DNA of 19,732 bases from Smittium culicis (taxonomy: Eukaryota; Kickxellomycota; Harpellomycetes; Harpellales; Legeriomycetaceae), in contig LSSN01004121.1 in the NCBI GenBank assembly GCA_001970855.1, positions 1 to 19,732 of the forward strand. Direction: 5' to 3'. Under the pieces are notes generated by a model, which did not search any database, was not told the DNA's origin, and was given only the letters and a program-made list of their open reading frames with translations. The translations under genes were made by a program, and so were the position numbers. This document shows positions 1-9,054 of this stretch, in pieces (the stretch's first letter is position 1; every line of letters starts with the position of its first letter).

Positions 1-41
1 AAATATAATACTTGTAAAATAAATTAATCAAAAATAGCATT

Positions 42-2014
42 TTATCGCTTTTTTAAATCTTCTTTGTTGAAATGTGCTTTTAGAAAGCATAACATATCAG
101 CACTGTCGTCATTCAGTCTTGATCTTATTTTAGTGACAAAGTTCCCTCAGTTGAGAATACTCTTTCAGAATCCACACTGGTTGGTTTAACTGTCGACAAT
201 ATATTATATACTTTTTCCAAGTGTTTACCCATTACTTTTTGATCTATAAAATATGAAATTTCTTTTCTAAATATTAAATTTAGATCTTTAGCAGATGATA
301 TTTCTGTTCTATTTTTTTTTAATTGGCGCTGACACTTTTTCGAATGCTGTTTTTAAGCGATTTTTGACGCTTAATTCTGAATACTCATTTAATGAAGATT
401 CCTCGTCAGATTCTTTAGATGAACCTGAATATTCGCTTATTTCATCATTTTCATCTGGTGAAATGTTTTCATTAATTATATCAAATCTTTCCAAAATCCC
501 GACAATTGCTGGTCGCATTTTTAATATACTGGATTTCCCAATAAGTTTATCCCCATTTTCTAAAAAATAACCTTCAGGATTATTGAGAAAATAAAAGATA
601 TCAAAATATATAGTTCGTCTTTTTTCAAGCTGGTTTTTCAGTGTAATACAAATATTTTTGGCAATAAATGATTTTTGCTTTTTGAGTTCATAAAATACAA
701 ACTTAATTGTGACTTCATACGTGTAAATATTTGCAGATTCTTTGCATAATTCATTTGCAGCTACTCTTATAGGTCTAAGCGCAGATATTATGTGGTTTAT
801 TATTTCTAATTCGTTTTGAGTAAAAGATATTTCAGATTTGAGATCTATAAAAGCTTTGGAAATAGATTTTCGAACTTCAGAAAAACTTGATAGCATTGAA
901 AGTAGGCTATTCCGTCTGGTTTGTGTATCCATGATTAAACAAATTTCTTTATTTTGATCTGATTTAATATAATTCTTCAAGATATCATTTTTTTTTTGGC
1001 GATCTTCTAAAAATATTGATTGTTTCCTTAACCTTCGATACTGTGTCTATATGTTAGATAATTAATATATACTGATCATCTGAAGCTGGAATTTTTTTCA
1101 GTTAACACTTCGAAATTTTCAGGTTCATTTTCTTGCTCTACTACAGCGAAATCATCCATAAACCATAAATCAGAGACTTTTTGTGTATTTTTTTGGTTTA
1201 TTAATACCATTTCTTTGCTTTTTTCGATTTTAACATATAAAGATTTTATTACTGCAAGATGAATTGCGTGTGCAAAGCATAATTGATGGATCGGTTGAAT
1301 TGATGCACACGCTTTGATATTTACGCGTGCTCCATCAGAAATAACGCAAGCTACATTTTCCAGGGTAATATCAAATTTCATAAGCTTTTTTTCAATCATT
1401 TCAATCAAAATATCTGATGGAGTTTTCGTATATGTTCTTAAAAGACCAAGATTCCAAGATTTATCAACAGAGCGCAATACCAAATTTAAATATTTTCTGT
1501 TTTTTATCGAAGTCCATTCATCAAAGGAAATGCTAAATGCTTCTCCTTTTTTCTTAATCTGATGTATTTTTGATAATAAACCATTCACTAAACTATCGTA
1601 ATATTCTTTCAAAAATTTTCTAATAGTATTTGGTGATTTTGGAATATCCTTATATCCCTATAGAGTTAAAAGCCTTTTTAAATGATAGGAGGTGCAAATT
1701 TTGTTCAAAAGGAGTCCGTCTTTAGCAACTAATCTTGATATTACTGCTGGAAGTGATAATTCATAAGTTGAAATAAAATCTGATAGCTTATTATTTCGTA
1801 CTTTAGTCTGAATTTCAGAAGAGCTTGTATCATCGGGTAATACAACTTGTAAATTTTTGTTTAACAAATCAGTTAAATGTAATGACCTTATATGATAATG
1901 TAAACCACTAGTGCTGCCACCCTCAGTTTTTATCATTTTCCCGCATGTTTTACATGTACCGTGTTTTTTATCATCGGACTTTGTATATTAGTCCCAAACC
2001 TTTTTTTTATTCAT
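42..2014 (-). pseudogene. Decayed hAT-family transposase
   Basis: This is a dead hAT (hobo/Ac/Tam3) DNA-transposon transposase. Reading down the minus strand, it starts with MNKKKVWD and a BED-type zinc finger (CKTCGK...HYHIRSLH, about 1875-1965). The RNase H-like core follows, with SFDEWTS and ISDGA (first two acidic catalytic positions) and the conserved CFAHAIHL, near 1260-1540. A TRRNSL motif near 920 corresponds to the usual TRWNSL with the Trp lost. The C-terminal dimerisation motif SVDSERVFST lies near 145-175 and the tail ADMLCFLKAHF near 65-95, ending at a stop at 42-44. Lesions are in-frame stops at 1988-1990 and 1658-1660, a frame change near 1050-1080, and frame changes in A-runs near 985-992, 312-320 and 128-131. 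I found no terminal inverted repeats or 8-bp target duplication, so the element ends are undefined. The family assignment is firm; non-functionality follows directly from the breaks, unless the A-run shifts are assembly errors. Confidence 0.88.
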
Positions 2015-2046
2015 CTATAAAAAAAACAATGAAGCTTTATTAATAA

Positions 2047-2406
2047 AACTTTAAATCTTGTAAAAAAAATACCTTAAACAGTTATTATAAAAAATTTTTT
2101 GGTTTTACAATTTCGTTTTTCGACCAAAGGATGAAGATTCGATTAAAAAACGGACATATAACAACAATTTCTAAATCGAAAGCTTTTATCGTAAGTGATA
2201 TTGATGAGGTGAATATTAAACCTTTCAATTTTTTTAATAGAATCGCAGAATATACCGGAAAATTCGATATTGAATATCTATATTTTTGAATGATTTCAAT
2301 TAAGCTTGAATATGATTCTATAAATAAAAATGGACCTAAAAAACTATTTAATAAGAATAAATATAACAAATCGATTTTCACGAGAATGAATAAAAACAAA
2401 TTTTAA
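2047..2406 (+). pseudogene. Broken open frame of unknown origin
   Basis: On the plus strand one frame stays open for about 120 codons except for a single TGA at 2287-2289, which is followed at once by an in-frame ATG. A possible start ATG lies at 2131. The translation looks more protein-like than the antisense frame (for example KIRLKNGHITTISKSKAF and FNRIAEYTGKFDIEYLYF). I do not recognise a family. It lies between the hAT relic and the gag-pro relic and is on the opposite strand to both, so it may be a piece of a further mobile element or part of the hAT non-coding region. Chance openness in AT-rich DNA cannot be excluded. Confidence 0.25.
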
Positions 2407-2980
2407 AAATTACCTTGATTTATCCCAAACGTATATTATGTCTTTATATTTGAGTATAATAGAGAATTTGAATTTCACAAGTTTGAAATCAATATAATAA
2501 ATAAAGATTATATGAAATCTTTTATATTGAAATTTATTATAGTACTTATTTAAAACATGTATATATATATATTAAATAGATAATAGTATTTTAATATATT
2601 GGTTTTTTTAAATTTTTTCCTAGTAATTATTTACTATAAATTAAGTGTAAACGTGCACTTATTTAATAATATTTCTTAATCACAATAATCAAGAATAAAT
2701 ATATCAACATGTAATGGTTAAAACATAAATTTTCTAAAATAAATTTATTGGATAGTAAAAACCGTAATACCCAATAAAAACAAAAAATGATAACGCCCAA
2801 TAGATTTTATGCAGCCTATAAATTTTTAGGCTGGAAATTTTCTAAAATGGCGTCATTTCAATAAAAAATTCGTGCAAAAATTAATTAATTACGCTGGTGT
2901 TAAATTACCGGCTACCGCCCAAAATAACTTCGGTAAGAGGTAGACAAAAAATCGCTCCGAAAACCGGTTAACGGTAATTA
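2407..2980. other. AT-rich spacer between transposon relics
   Basis: No gene or RNA is recognised. It holds a short TA-rich microsatellite near 2555-2572. Some sequence near 2810-2980 may be eroded retroelement DNA downstream of the protease remnant, but no reverse transcriptase motif can be read in any frame. Confidence 0.5.
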
Positions 2981-3002
2981 CCAGTTTTATCGTGCAATAT
3001 CT

Positions 3003-3235
3003 AGTCTGTACCAATTATTAAGGTTTCGTTTATATTTTTCATAACTAGTAAGTCCGCTCCAAATTCGACACCGGCGATTGAAATCGGAATTTTATTTACC
3101 ATTCCAAGCGTATTGTGTTTCATTCCATCGGCTATTATGATTTTTTGACTGATTTCATATACTATTTCTAGTCCAATTCTATCGATTAGAGCATTTGAAA
3201 TAACGCTACAAGCTGCAACTGTGTCAATTACAGCT
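3003..3235 (-). pseudogene. Retropepsin-like aspartic protease remnant of a Ty3-like element
   Basis: The minus-strand translation gives a recognisable retroviral-type aspartyl protease fold: a VIDTVAACSVIS active-site segment (DTVA at 3214-3225 in place of the usual DTGA), a flap-side IIIADGMKHNTLGM segment, and a terminal INETLIIGTD. The Gly to Val change in the active-site triad region would by itself be expected to disable the enzyme. A stop follows the GTD directly, and stops are frequent in the linker between 3240 and 3640. The spacing after the gag remnant on the same strand supports a gag-pro order as in Ty3/gypsy elements. Superfamily assignment beyond Ty3-like is inference, because no polymerase sequence is present to type it. 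Confidence 0.75.
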
Positions 3236-3639
3236 AATTATTTGCGTCCAAGGATCTTAATAATAGATCTTCATTTTGTAGTAGAATCTTATTCAATGAG
3301 CTTTATTTCTTTGCTGATTTATGTTTTCTTAAGTAATTGAGAAAGTTCTGATCAGATTTCGAGAGAAGCTTGTGTTAATTGTGCTATGATTATATTTGAT
3401 TTGAAATTTGTGAGGTCATTTTTCAATGAGTACTTTGGTTTATTTTCATTTATTCTGTAGTTATTTTTGTTTCATATTATTGCATTTGATTTTGATTTAG
3501 TTGGGTAAAAAATTTCTTTTATAGGATCTGATTGTTTATGGTTTGAAATTGAATGGCTAATGGATTCGATAGTATTATTTATCTTATCAAACGATTGACC
3601 AATTATTATTTTGTCTTTTGTAATAACTAAATTCTCTTT

Positions 3640-4745
3640 TTTCAGATTCTTCCCCCCCTTATACCTTCATAATTCAATTCATTGTTCATATTACTTTTTC
3701 TCTTTTCAGCTGCAAATATTTCACCTGTATTAATATCGTCAAAGATTTCCATCCTGGTACTTTCAATTTCTACTTCATAACCCTCCTTCGTTTTCCAATC
3801 ATAAGTGATACTATTTTCATATTCATTGTTTTCATTCACTAAATCAATAAAGTCCACATTTTTAAGTGTTTTTTTACTTTCTGAATTAAATTATTGGCCT
3901 TTTTTTTTTGGTTCCAATACCCTTTGGGGCAATCTCGACTGCTATTTCAGACTTATTTGCAGTAAAAACAAGCACCAATTCTGCGTAAGTGGTCTTTTTC
4001 AGGACTTAATTTTTTTTAAAATTAATTCTATTATGCGAACTATTTGCGAGTTTCATAAAATTCAAATTGAGCCGATCAAATCTCTTTATTAAAATCTCAT
4101 AAATACCCTCTTCAGTCTGCTCATTTTTGATAAACTGTTTTTTAGCTTTTATAGAGCTGGTAGTTGATATTCCAATAAATTCAGAATCAAATTAACAAGC
4201 TTTTTTTAATTGTTATTCTTCACACGCGTTTAAAACTGCTTTATCTTAAATATCAGTTTAGATTTTCAATATGCTTCTTTGATATTTTAGATGAATTGAG
4301 CTTATAATAAATCTTAATTTTAACAATTCATCTATCAGTTTTGCTTTATTAAATATTTTTTCGAGCCTATCAACTAGATCTTCAACGCTTTCATCTTTTT
4401 TTTTACCTTTTGCTAATCTTTCCAGGCGCGGATTTCCATTTCTTTTCCATAGAACTTTTTTTCGAAAGCGATTTTTAAACTTTTCCTACCATTGAAGTTA
4501 GTTTTAACTCATTAAAACCATCTCAACGCTCTTCCTCCTGAATAAAACTCTAAAAAATATTTCTTGTCTTCATTAATCCAGCCATTTTCACGGGGATACA
4601 ATTCGTAACGTCTTAGCCACACATCTGGTTCATCACTTTCGCCATCTATGAACGTTTCCGGTTCTAAGAATCTAATGTGTCTACTGTAGCCAGAGCTGTT
4701 CAATTACAGTCAAGATTCTCCCTGCTCTGCAGTTTTTGAATTCAT
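3640..4745 (-). pseudogene. Ty3-like Gag remnant with degenerate zinc knuckle
   Basis: The frame begins with an ATG at 4743-4745, broken after 11 codons by TGA and two codons later by TAA. It continues as a capsid-like segment (about 4512-4700) containing FIDGESDEPDVWLRRYELYP and NGWINEDKKYFLEFYSGGRA, the WL...NGW...L.G.A..W pattern of retrotransposon Gag. Two more stops follow RWF at 4509-4514. After that comes a helical stretch (AFEKKFYGKEMEIRAWK, VEDLVDRLEKIFNKAKLID). The zinc knuckle lies at 3929-3970 and reads C-X2-C-X4-N-X4-C, with His replaced by Asn and two stops inside. The 3642-3857 segment is an acidic linker toward the protease. Multiple stops show that the copy is dead. No long terminal repeats or primer-binding site were found. 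Confidence 0.75.
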
Positions 4746-5889
4746 TATTTGATTAGCTAGCAAATGGTACTAGTTTCATTTAAATCCAATATAGTACCTA
4801 TGTGGGAGCGCTACTTTTGTCGTATATATTTTTATATACATGTTCCTTAGTGTGTGCCAGGTTAAATTTTACAACAAAAGTTAACCTTTTATTTGATATT
4901 TCCAGTTGTTATAAATTTATTAAATATATAATTATCGACTAAATATTCTTTCACTTTATTGTTGATTTTTAAGGCTGATTTATTATTATTTCTTGAAGAA
5001 CATATTTTTCATATTAATAAAAAAGGTAATTCTATTTATACCTCTTCACTTGTTTTCATTAAAAGCGAGATTTATTTATATTTTCACTTTCGTATCACTG
5101 TGTATTAATATACTTTATATCTATATTTGTAGCAGTAACCTATTTATCATGTGATATGTGTTCTGAAGTTTCATCTGACTCATTTTCACATAAGTCATAT
5201 GTTACTTGGGAATTATTTGTGTGTATAATCATATGATTCTATGGGAAAGAAAATTATATGATCTTAAGATAAATTATAATTGTAATAATATATAAATATA
5301 TATATAAATATAAATATAAATAAATTAAAGTTGAAAATATGCTCAAATAGAGCTTTGTAATCACATGGGAGTAAACTAGTTGTAAAACTAAAAGGGGAAA
5401 ATATCACTGGTTTTCTCTAATGTGCCATTTTATACGACAAACGCGTATTATAAAATTTTTTATGCAACGCTTAGTTCCACAAAAGAATCTTATACTAGTT
5501 ACAGACTCTTATAATAAGAGAGAATGATTGTAATTATACAACATCTCAAGACAAAAAAAATAGTTTGAAAAAATTGAATTTAATTAGAAATTTTTATTAA
5601 TGAGGTTATTATTTAATAATTAGAACTAGAAGAAACTAAAATCTTCTTTCAAAATAATAAAAGTTCTCCTCGAGCCAGACTTACTGTCTCTAGGTATTTA
5701 TAGCTCTAGAATCTGGAATTTGTAATCTAGATATAATGAGAATATTTGTCATGTGTCACTCATTCACGTATCACAAAATCAACTGAATAATGATATAATA
5801 ATATAAATAGATGCTATTCAGATTGACCAAAAACTACAAGCGAAAAAAATAGTATCATTAATATAACATTAAATTTACCTAATGTGCAT
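4746..5889. other. Non-coding AT-rich stretch
   Basis: No open frame with recognisable content on either strand. It contains an (AT/ATA)-rich low-complexity tract near 5280-5325. No transposon ends are evident. Confidence 0.55.
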
Positions 5890-5961
5890 GCCCGGTTAGC
5901 TCAATGGTAGAGCGTGAGGCTTTTAACCTCAAGGCTACGGGTTCGACCCCCGTATCGGGCT
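5890..5961 (+). tRNA. tRNA-Lys, anticodon UUU
   Basis: A complete cloverleaf can be drawn without an intron. The seven-base acceptor stem (5890-5896 with 5954-5960) has one G-T pair. The D arm is GCTC/GAGC with loop AATGGTA. The anticodon stem is TGAGG/CCTCA with loop CTTTTAA, so the anticodon is TTT (lysine AAA/AAG decoding). The variable loop has five bases. The T arm is ACGGG/CCCGT with loop TTCGACC. The internal promoter boxes are present (A box around TAGCTCAATGG, B box around GGTTCGACC). The GCCCGG...CGGGC acceptor ends resemble nuclear eukaryotic tRNA-Lys(UUU). The base after the acceptor stem (position 73) is T, where A or G is usual for lysine tRNAs. Confidence 0.95.
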
Positions 5962-5969
5962 GATATTTA

Positions 5970-5974
5970 TTTTT
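5970..5974 (+). terminator. RNA polymerase III terminator of the tRNA
   Basis: A run of five T residues begins nine bases after the mature 3' end of the tRNA. This is the usual position and form of a Pol III stop signal. A second T4 tract follows at 5977-5980. Confidence 0.75.
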
Positions 5975-6487
5975 ACTTTTGTTATTACATGTATTTCAAG
6001 TGTGATTTATTCGATTACTTTTTGTCTTTGAAAATTTCTGTTTTTATCATATGGGAGGTTCTGAACGAAGAGAGCACTTTTTTTTCAATTTAATATTATT
6101 TGTCCGATTATACATTTTGTGTAATTATTATTGGCGGAAATGAAAAGATATTTCAACTTTTCTATTTATTCATTTAAATTAGAAATTTTTATTTGCTAAA
6201 AAAAGAACAAATTAGATCATTGGCTATAATTTTTGAATCCAAATTTATATGCTGTAACATTTCAAATTATAAAATGACTCCTTCATATAGAATCACCCAT
6301 TTAGGGAAATTTTTATGAAGAGGGTTCTTGTAAGGAATATATGCTAGATTTTATAAATCTCATAAAAAATTAGTTGCCAATGAAAAATGCTATTTTTATT
6401 TTATTCAGCAAATAATGCTTTCTGATGAAAGGAATATAGAAAAAATACGAAATACCTTTCCAATTCAGCCAATAATATAATTATTCT
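5975..6487. other. Non-coding AT-rich stretch
   Basis: No gene, RNA or repeat recognised between the tRNA terminator and the first miniature transposon copy. Reading frames on both strands are short and lysine/phenylalanine-biased, as expected for random AT-rich DNA. Confidence 0.5.
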
Positions 6488-6678
6488 ATCCCTTTCAACA
6501 TGTTTAACTTTTTTTTAATATCAAAATTGCCCTACCAAAATAAAAAGCAGAATATCAATATAGTATTTAAATCATTTATTCGCTATAATAATCAGTACGA
6601 CCAATAAAAAATGGGCTCTTAAAGGTTTATCCAATTATGATTTTTAATTAAGTTAAAGGTAGTTTGCCCAGGAAAAAG
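6488..6678 (+). mobile_element. Degenerate miniature transposon (copy D), piggyBac-like
   Basis: This is a diverged relative of the 189-191-bp element described at 18951-19139. It starts CCCTTTC after CTAT (a mutated TTAA) and ends AAG before TTAG, giving 191 bp, the same length as copy A. Internal landmarks align in order and spacing: a TTATTCGCTA...ACCAATAA block near 6580-6609 and a TAGTTTGCCCA...AAAAAGTTA right end. It ends only 23 bp before copy A and has the same orientation. The relation was found by eye; the sequence is eroded and the ends could be off by a few bases. Confidence 0.55.
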
Positions 6679-6701
6679 TTAGAGGCCTAGCTTTACCTAA
6701 A

Positions 6702-6892
6702 CCCATTCCCCTTAAACGCTAATTAATAAAGCTAATGTTTTGATTCGTTTATGATTTATAAAAAAGTTTATTATTTACTGTCATTTTGTCAAATTACCAA
6801 TAATGGTTAAATACTCGGAATATAATTTTTTTTATCGATTTTAGTTAGCTAAATTTGGTAGATCAAAAATAGTTTACCACAAAGTAAAAGGG
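6702..6892 (+). mobile_element. Miniature transposon (copy A), piggyBac-like, TTAA target
   Basis: A 191-bp copy of the local miniature element. The left end is CCCATTCCCC after TAAA (6698-6701, one change from TTAA). The right end is AAAAGGG followed by an intact TTAA (6893-6896). It shares with the other copies a TTGATTCGTTTATGA block, TTTATTATTTACTG, ACCAATAAT and the near-terminal TTGGTAGATCAAAAATAGTTTACC hairpin. It has no coding capacity. The right end lies 98 bp upstream of the start codon of the oxidoreductase gene at 6991, so it probably forms part of that gene's promoter or 5' leader (inference). Confidence 0.8.
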
Positions 6893-6990
6893 TTAATAGC
6901 ACAGCGGCGCCATCATAAAACTGAACGATTTCAATTATAGAATACAAAAATACGAGCAGATTGATACCGCGCCAAATCTATCGTATTAAA

Positions 6991-8582
6991 ATGAATTCAA
7001 CTATAAAATCGATTCTGTTTGGATGTAGATTCAGACAAATGCTCAGTAAGAGCTCAAAGCTGAGAGTTACAGGAATCCTCGATACTGAAGCGTTCGCATA
7101 TAGGCAAATAATGAAATACTCGAAAAATAATTTAAATAAATCAGAAATTCCGAGAGGCAAAAAATCAAAAAGTATGTCCAAATATATGAAATTGGGATTA
7201 GGTGTAGCTGGAGTATTTTCATTAGCGGTTGCAGTAAATGAAGCAGTGGCGAAAATACAGGGATCTGGAGGTTACAGCTTTTTCTTCAAAGATAAAGTCG
7301 GAATAGATCCTTTTTATTTTCGCGAGTTCAAGCTTATCAATAAAGAAAGGATCTCTCACGATACCAGCATTTTCCGGTTTCAAATAGAAGAAATAGAAAA
7401 GAAACATGCATTTGTCACCGATAAAATACTCAATTCAGGTGTGTGGTCAATCGATATTAAAGATCACTATGTACAGACATTTAGGCGATACACTCCTATA
7501 GATTACTCTATTGTTAGCAAAAATATCAAGGGCAGTGATCTAGCTGACTTTAATGTTCAATTAAAAGATAAGAACGAAACAGAAACAAAATATATCGATA
7601 TTCTAGTTAAACGTTATCCTAACGGAAGCGTAAGCAGATTTATTCACAATATCGATGTTGGCGAAATGGTACAAATTAGAGGGCCAAATGTTGAATATCC
7701 GTACTTTTTGAACCCAAAAAAAAATATAGGAATGGTAAAATTTTTATTTATTTGTATATTTATTACTTATATCGCACATATTCGCCATTTAGTTGAATAT
7801 ACAAGAAATTAGAGTATAGCTAAATTCTATTTTTTTAAAAAAAAAATAATAATAAAAGATTGCTGGAGGAACTGGAATAGCTCCGATGTACCAGCTAATC
7901 AAGCGCATACTACTTAGCAACGACCCGTCGAACGAGGATAAGAAAATATCGTTAATGTACGCATCAAGATCAAAGCAGGATATTTTGCTTGCCGATCAAC
8001 TTATCCGCCTGCAACAACAATTTCCAGACCGACTCGCTGTTCATTTTTATGTCGACTCTTTAGTTGAGACGTCCAATAATCGCCACATACCTGTCGCTGC
8101 AGAGACCAGCAAACCAGTCGCGCAAAGTGCGGGCAGCAAGAGCGCTGAGGCTGATCCAAACTTGCGCTCGCCGCAACTCGTCCAATTCAACGGCAGTAAT
8201 AACCCGCAGTTCAGCGCGTTGAATGTCGGTTATATCGGTAAAGAGTCCATTTCAAACCACTTACCGCCCCCAAACAGCGATTGCATCATTGTAGTTAGCG
8301 GTCCACAAGGGTAAAATAAATAATTAAATAAATAAAAACATTATTTTTGTTCATTTATCTAAATCCTTTAGCCATAATTGTTTCCCCCAACCTCCTCCTC
8401 CCCTATATCGTTTACCTTTTCGCCGTTAATCTAACGATTTTCTTTTCTTTTTAATTTTTAAATACCTTGCTAGTATGATGAAATCGGTTTGCGGCGAAAA
8501 ACCACTTGACGACAGCCAGGGCGACTTGTCTGGAATTCTTTCTGAGCTGGGATACACAAGCGACAAAATTTTCAAACTATAA
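6991..8582 (+). CDS. CYC2: Mitochondrial FAD/NAD(P)H oxidoreductase, Cyc2-like
   Basis: Three exons (6991-7734, 7859-8310, 8474-8582) encode 434 residues. The introns are 124 and 163 nt with GTAAAA donors and AAAAG and TTGCTAG acceptors; joining keeps the frame across IGM/IAGGTGIAP and SGPQG/MMKSVCG. The first ATG was chosen because the N-terminus is rich in Arg, Lys and Ser, like a mitochondrial presequence. A membrane segment follows at about residues 67-83. The reductase fold then shows the FAD motif RRYTP (165-169), a phosphate-binding VKRYPNGSVS (206-215), the nucleotide-binding AGGTGIAP (250-257), and a C-terminal CG-type motif near 396-406. The ending GILSELGYTSDKIFKL is more like Cyc2, which supports haem attachment to cytochrome c at the inner membrane, than like ordinary cytochrome b5 reductases, which end in Phe. 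Residues about 317-385 form a hydrophilic insert of lower complexity. The fold is certain; the Cyc2 assignment rather than another b5-reductase relative is moderately sure. Confidence 0.82.
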
Positions 8583-9054
8583 GACATGTTATTTTTTATT
8601 TTTTAGAATTAAAACCGTTGCAAAATCTTTGTATCCTATTTAAAAAAGTTAAAAAAAAAAAAAAGCAAATAGTACGGAAAATGCGTCCTTTCTCAAAACG
8701 TCTTCCTCCTCTTGCTAAGCAGTTAAATATACCGGCTATCTAGTCTTAATAACAGCATTATCAATGGTAAAAAAAAAAAAAATGAAACAATAAAATCTCG
8801 ATTTATATTTATGTTCATAATATCAATAAATTTTTAAAAGTCTTGATATAATAATAAATTTATAAAGAGATGTTTATTAGAAAGATACTTTCTATAAAAA
8901 GAGCATAAAAAATTTGAAATTTTATTAACTGTAAATTAAATTGATAGTAGAAAAAAATAATAATAATAAATGTATAGGAAGTTTTCTTGGTGGTGAAAAA
9001 AAAAAAAAAAAGAAATAAAGATGCTAAAAACTTATCGTTTGCATAGTTTATAGA
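8583..9054. other. Convergent intergenic region (3' ends)
   Basis: The 3' ends of the oxidoreductase (plus) and the chitin synthase (minus) face each other here. Candidate AATAAA polyadenylation signals are seen at 8789-8794 on the plus strand and at 8873-8878 on the minus strand. Long A-runs lie near 8650-8663, 8768-8782 and 8997-9011. No further gene is seen. Confidence 0.5.

Noticed and set aside
309..570. Plus-strand 91-codon frame at the left edge
   Set aside because: It overlaps the hAT transposase C-terminal segment in antisense; the minus strand has the recognisable family sequence.
2085..2399. 104-codon minus-strand open frame
   Set aside because: It is Leu/Ile/Phe-rich and antisense to the more protein-like plus-strand frame at 2047-2406. 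It starts only at a non-ATG-like context and matches no family.
2700..2900. Possible further copy of the miniature transposon (CCCAATAAA block near 2771-2779)
   Set aside because: Only one short landmark matches. No CCC/GGG ends, TTAA or correct spacing to a second landmark could be found.
6978..7407. Minus-strand frames of 61-67 codons within the Cyc2-like gene
   Set aside because: They are antisense shadows of exon 1, which carries clear reductase motifs.
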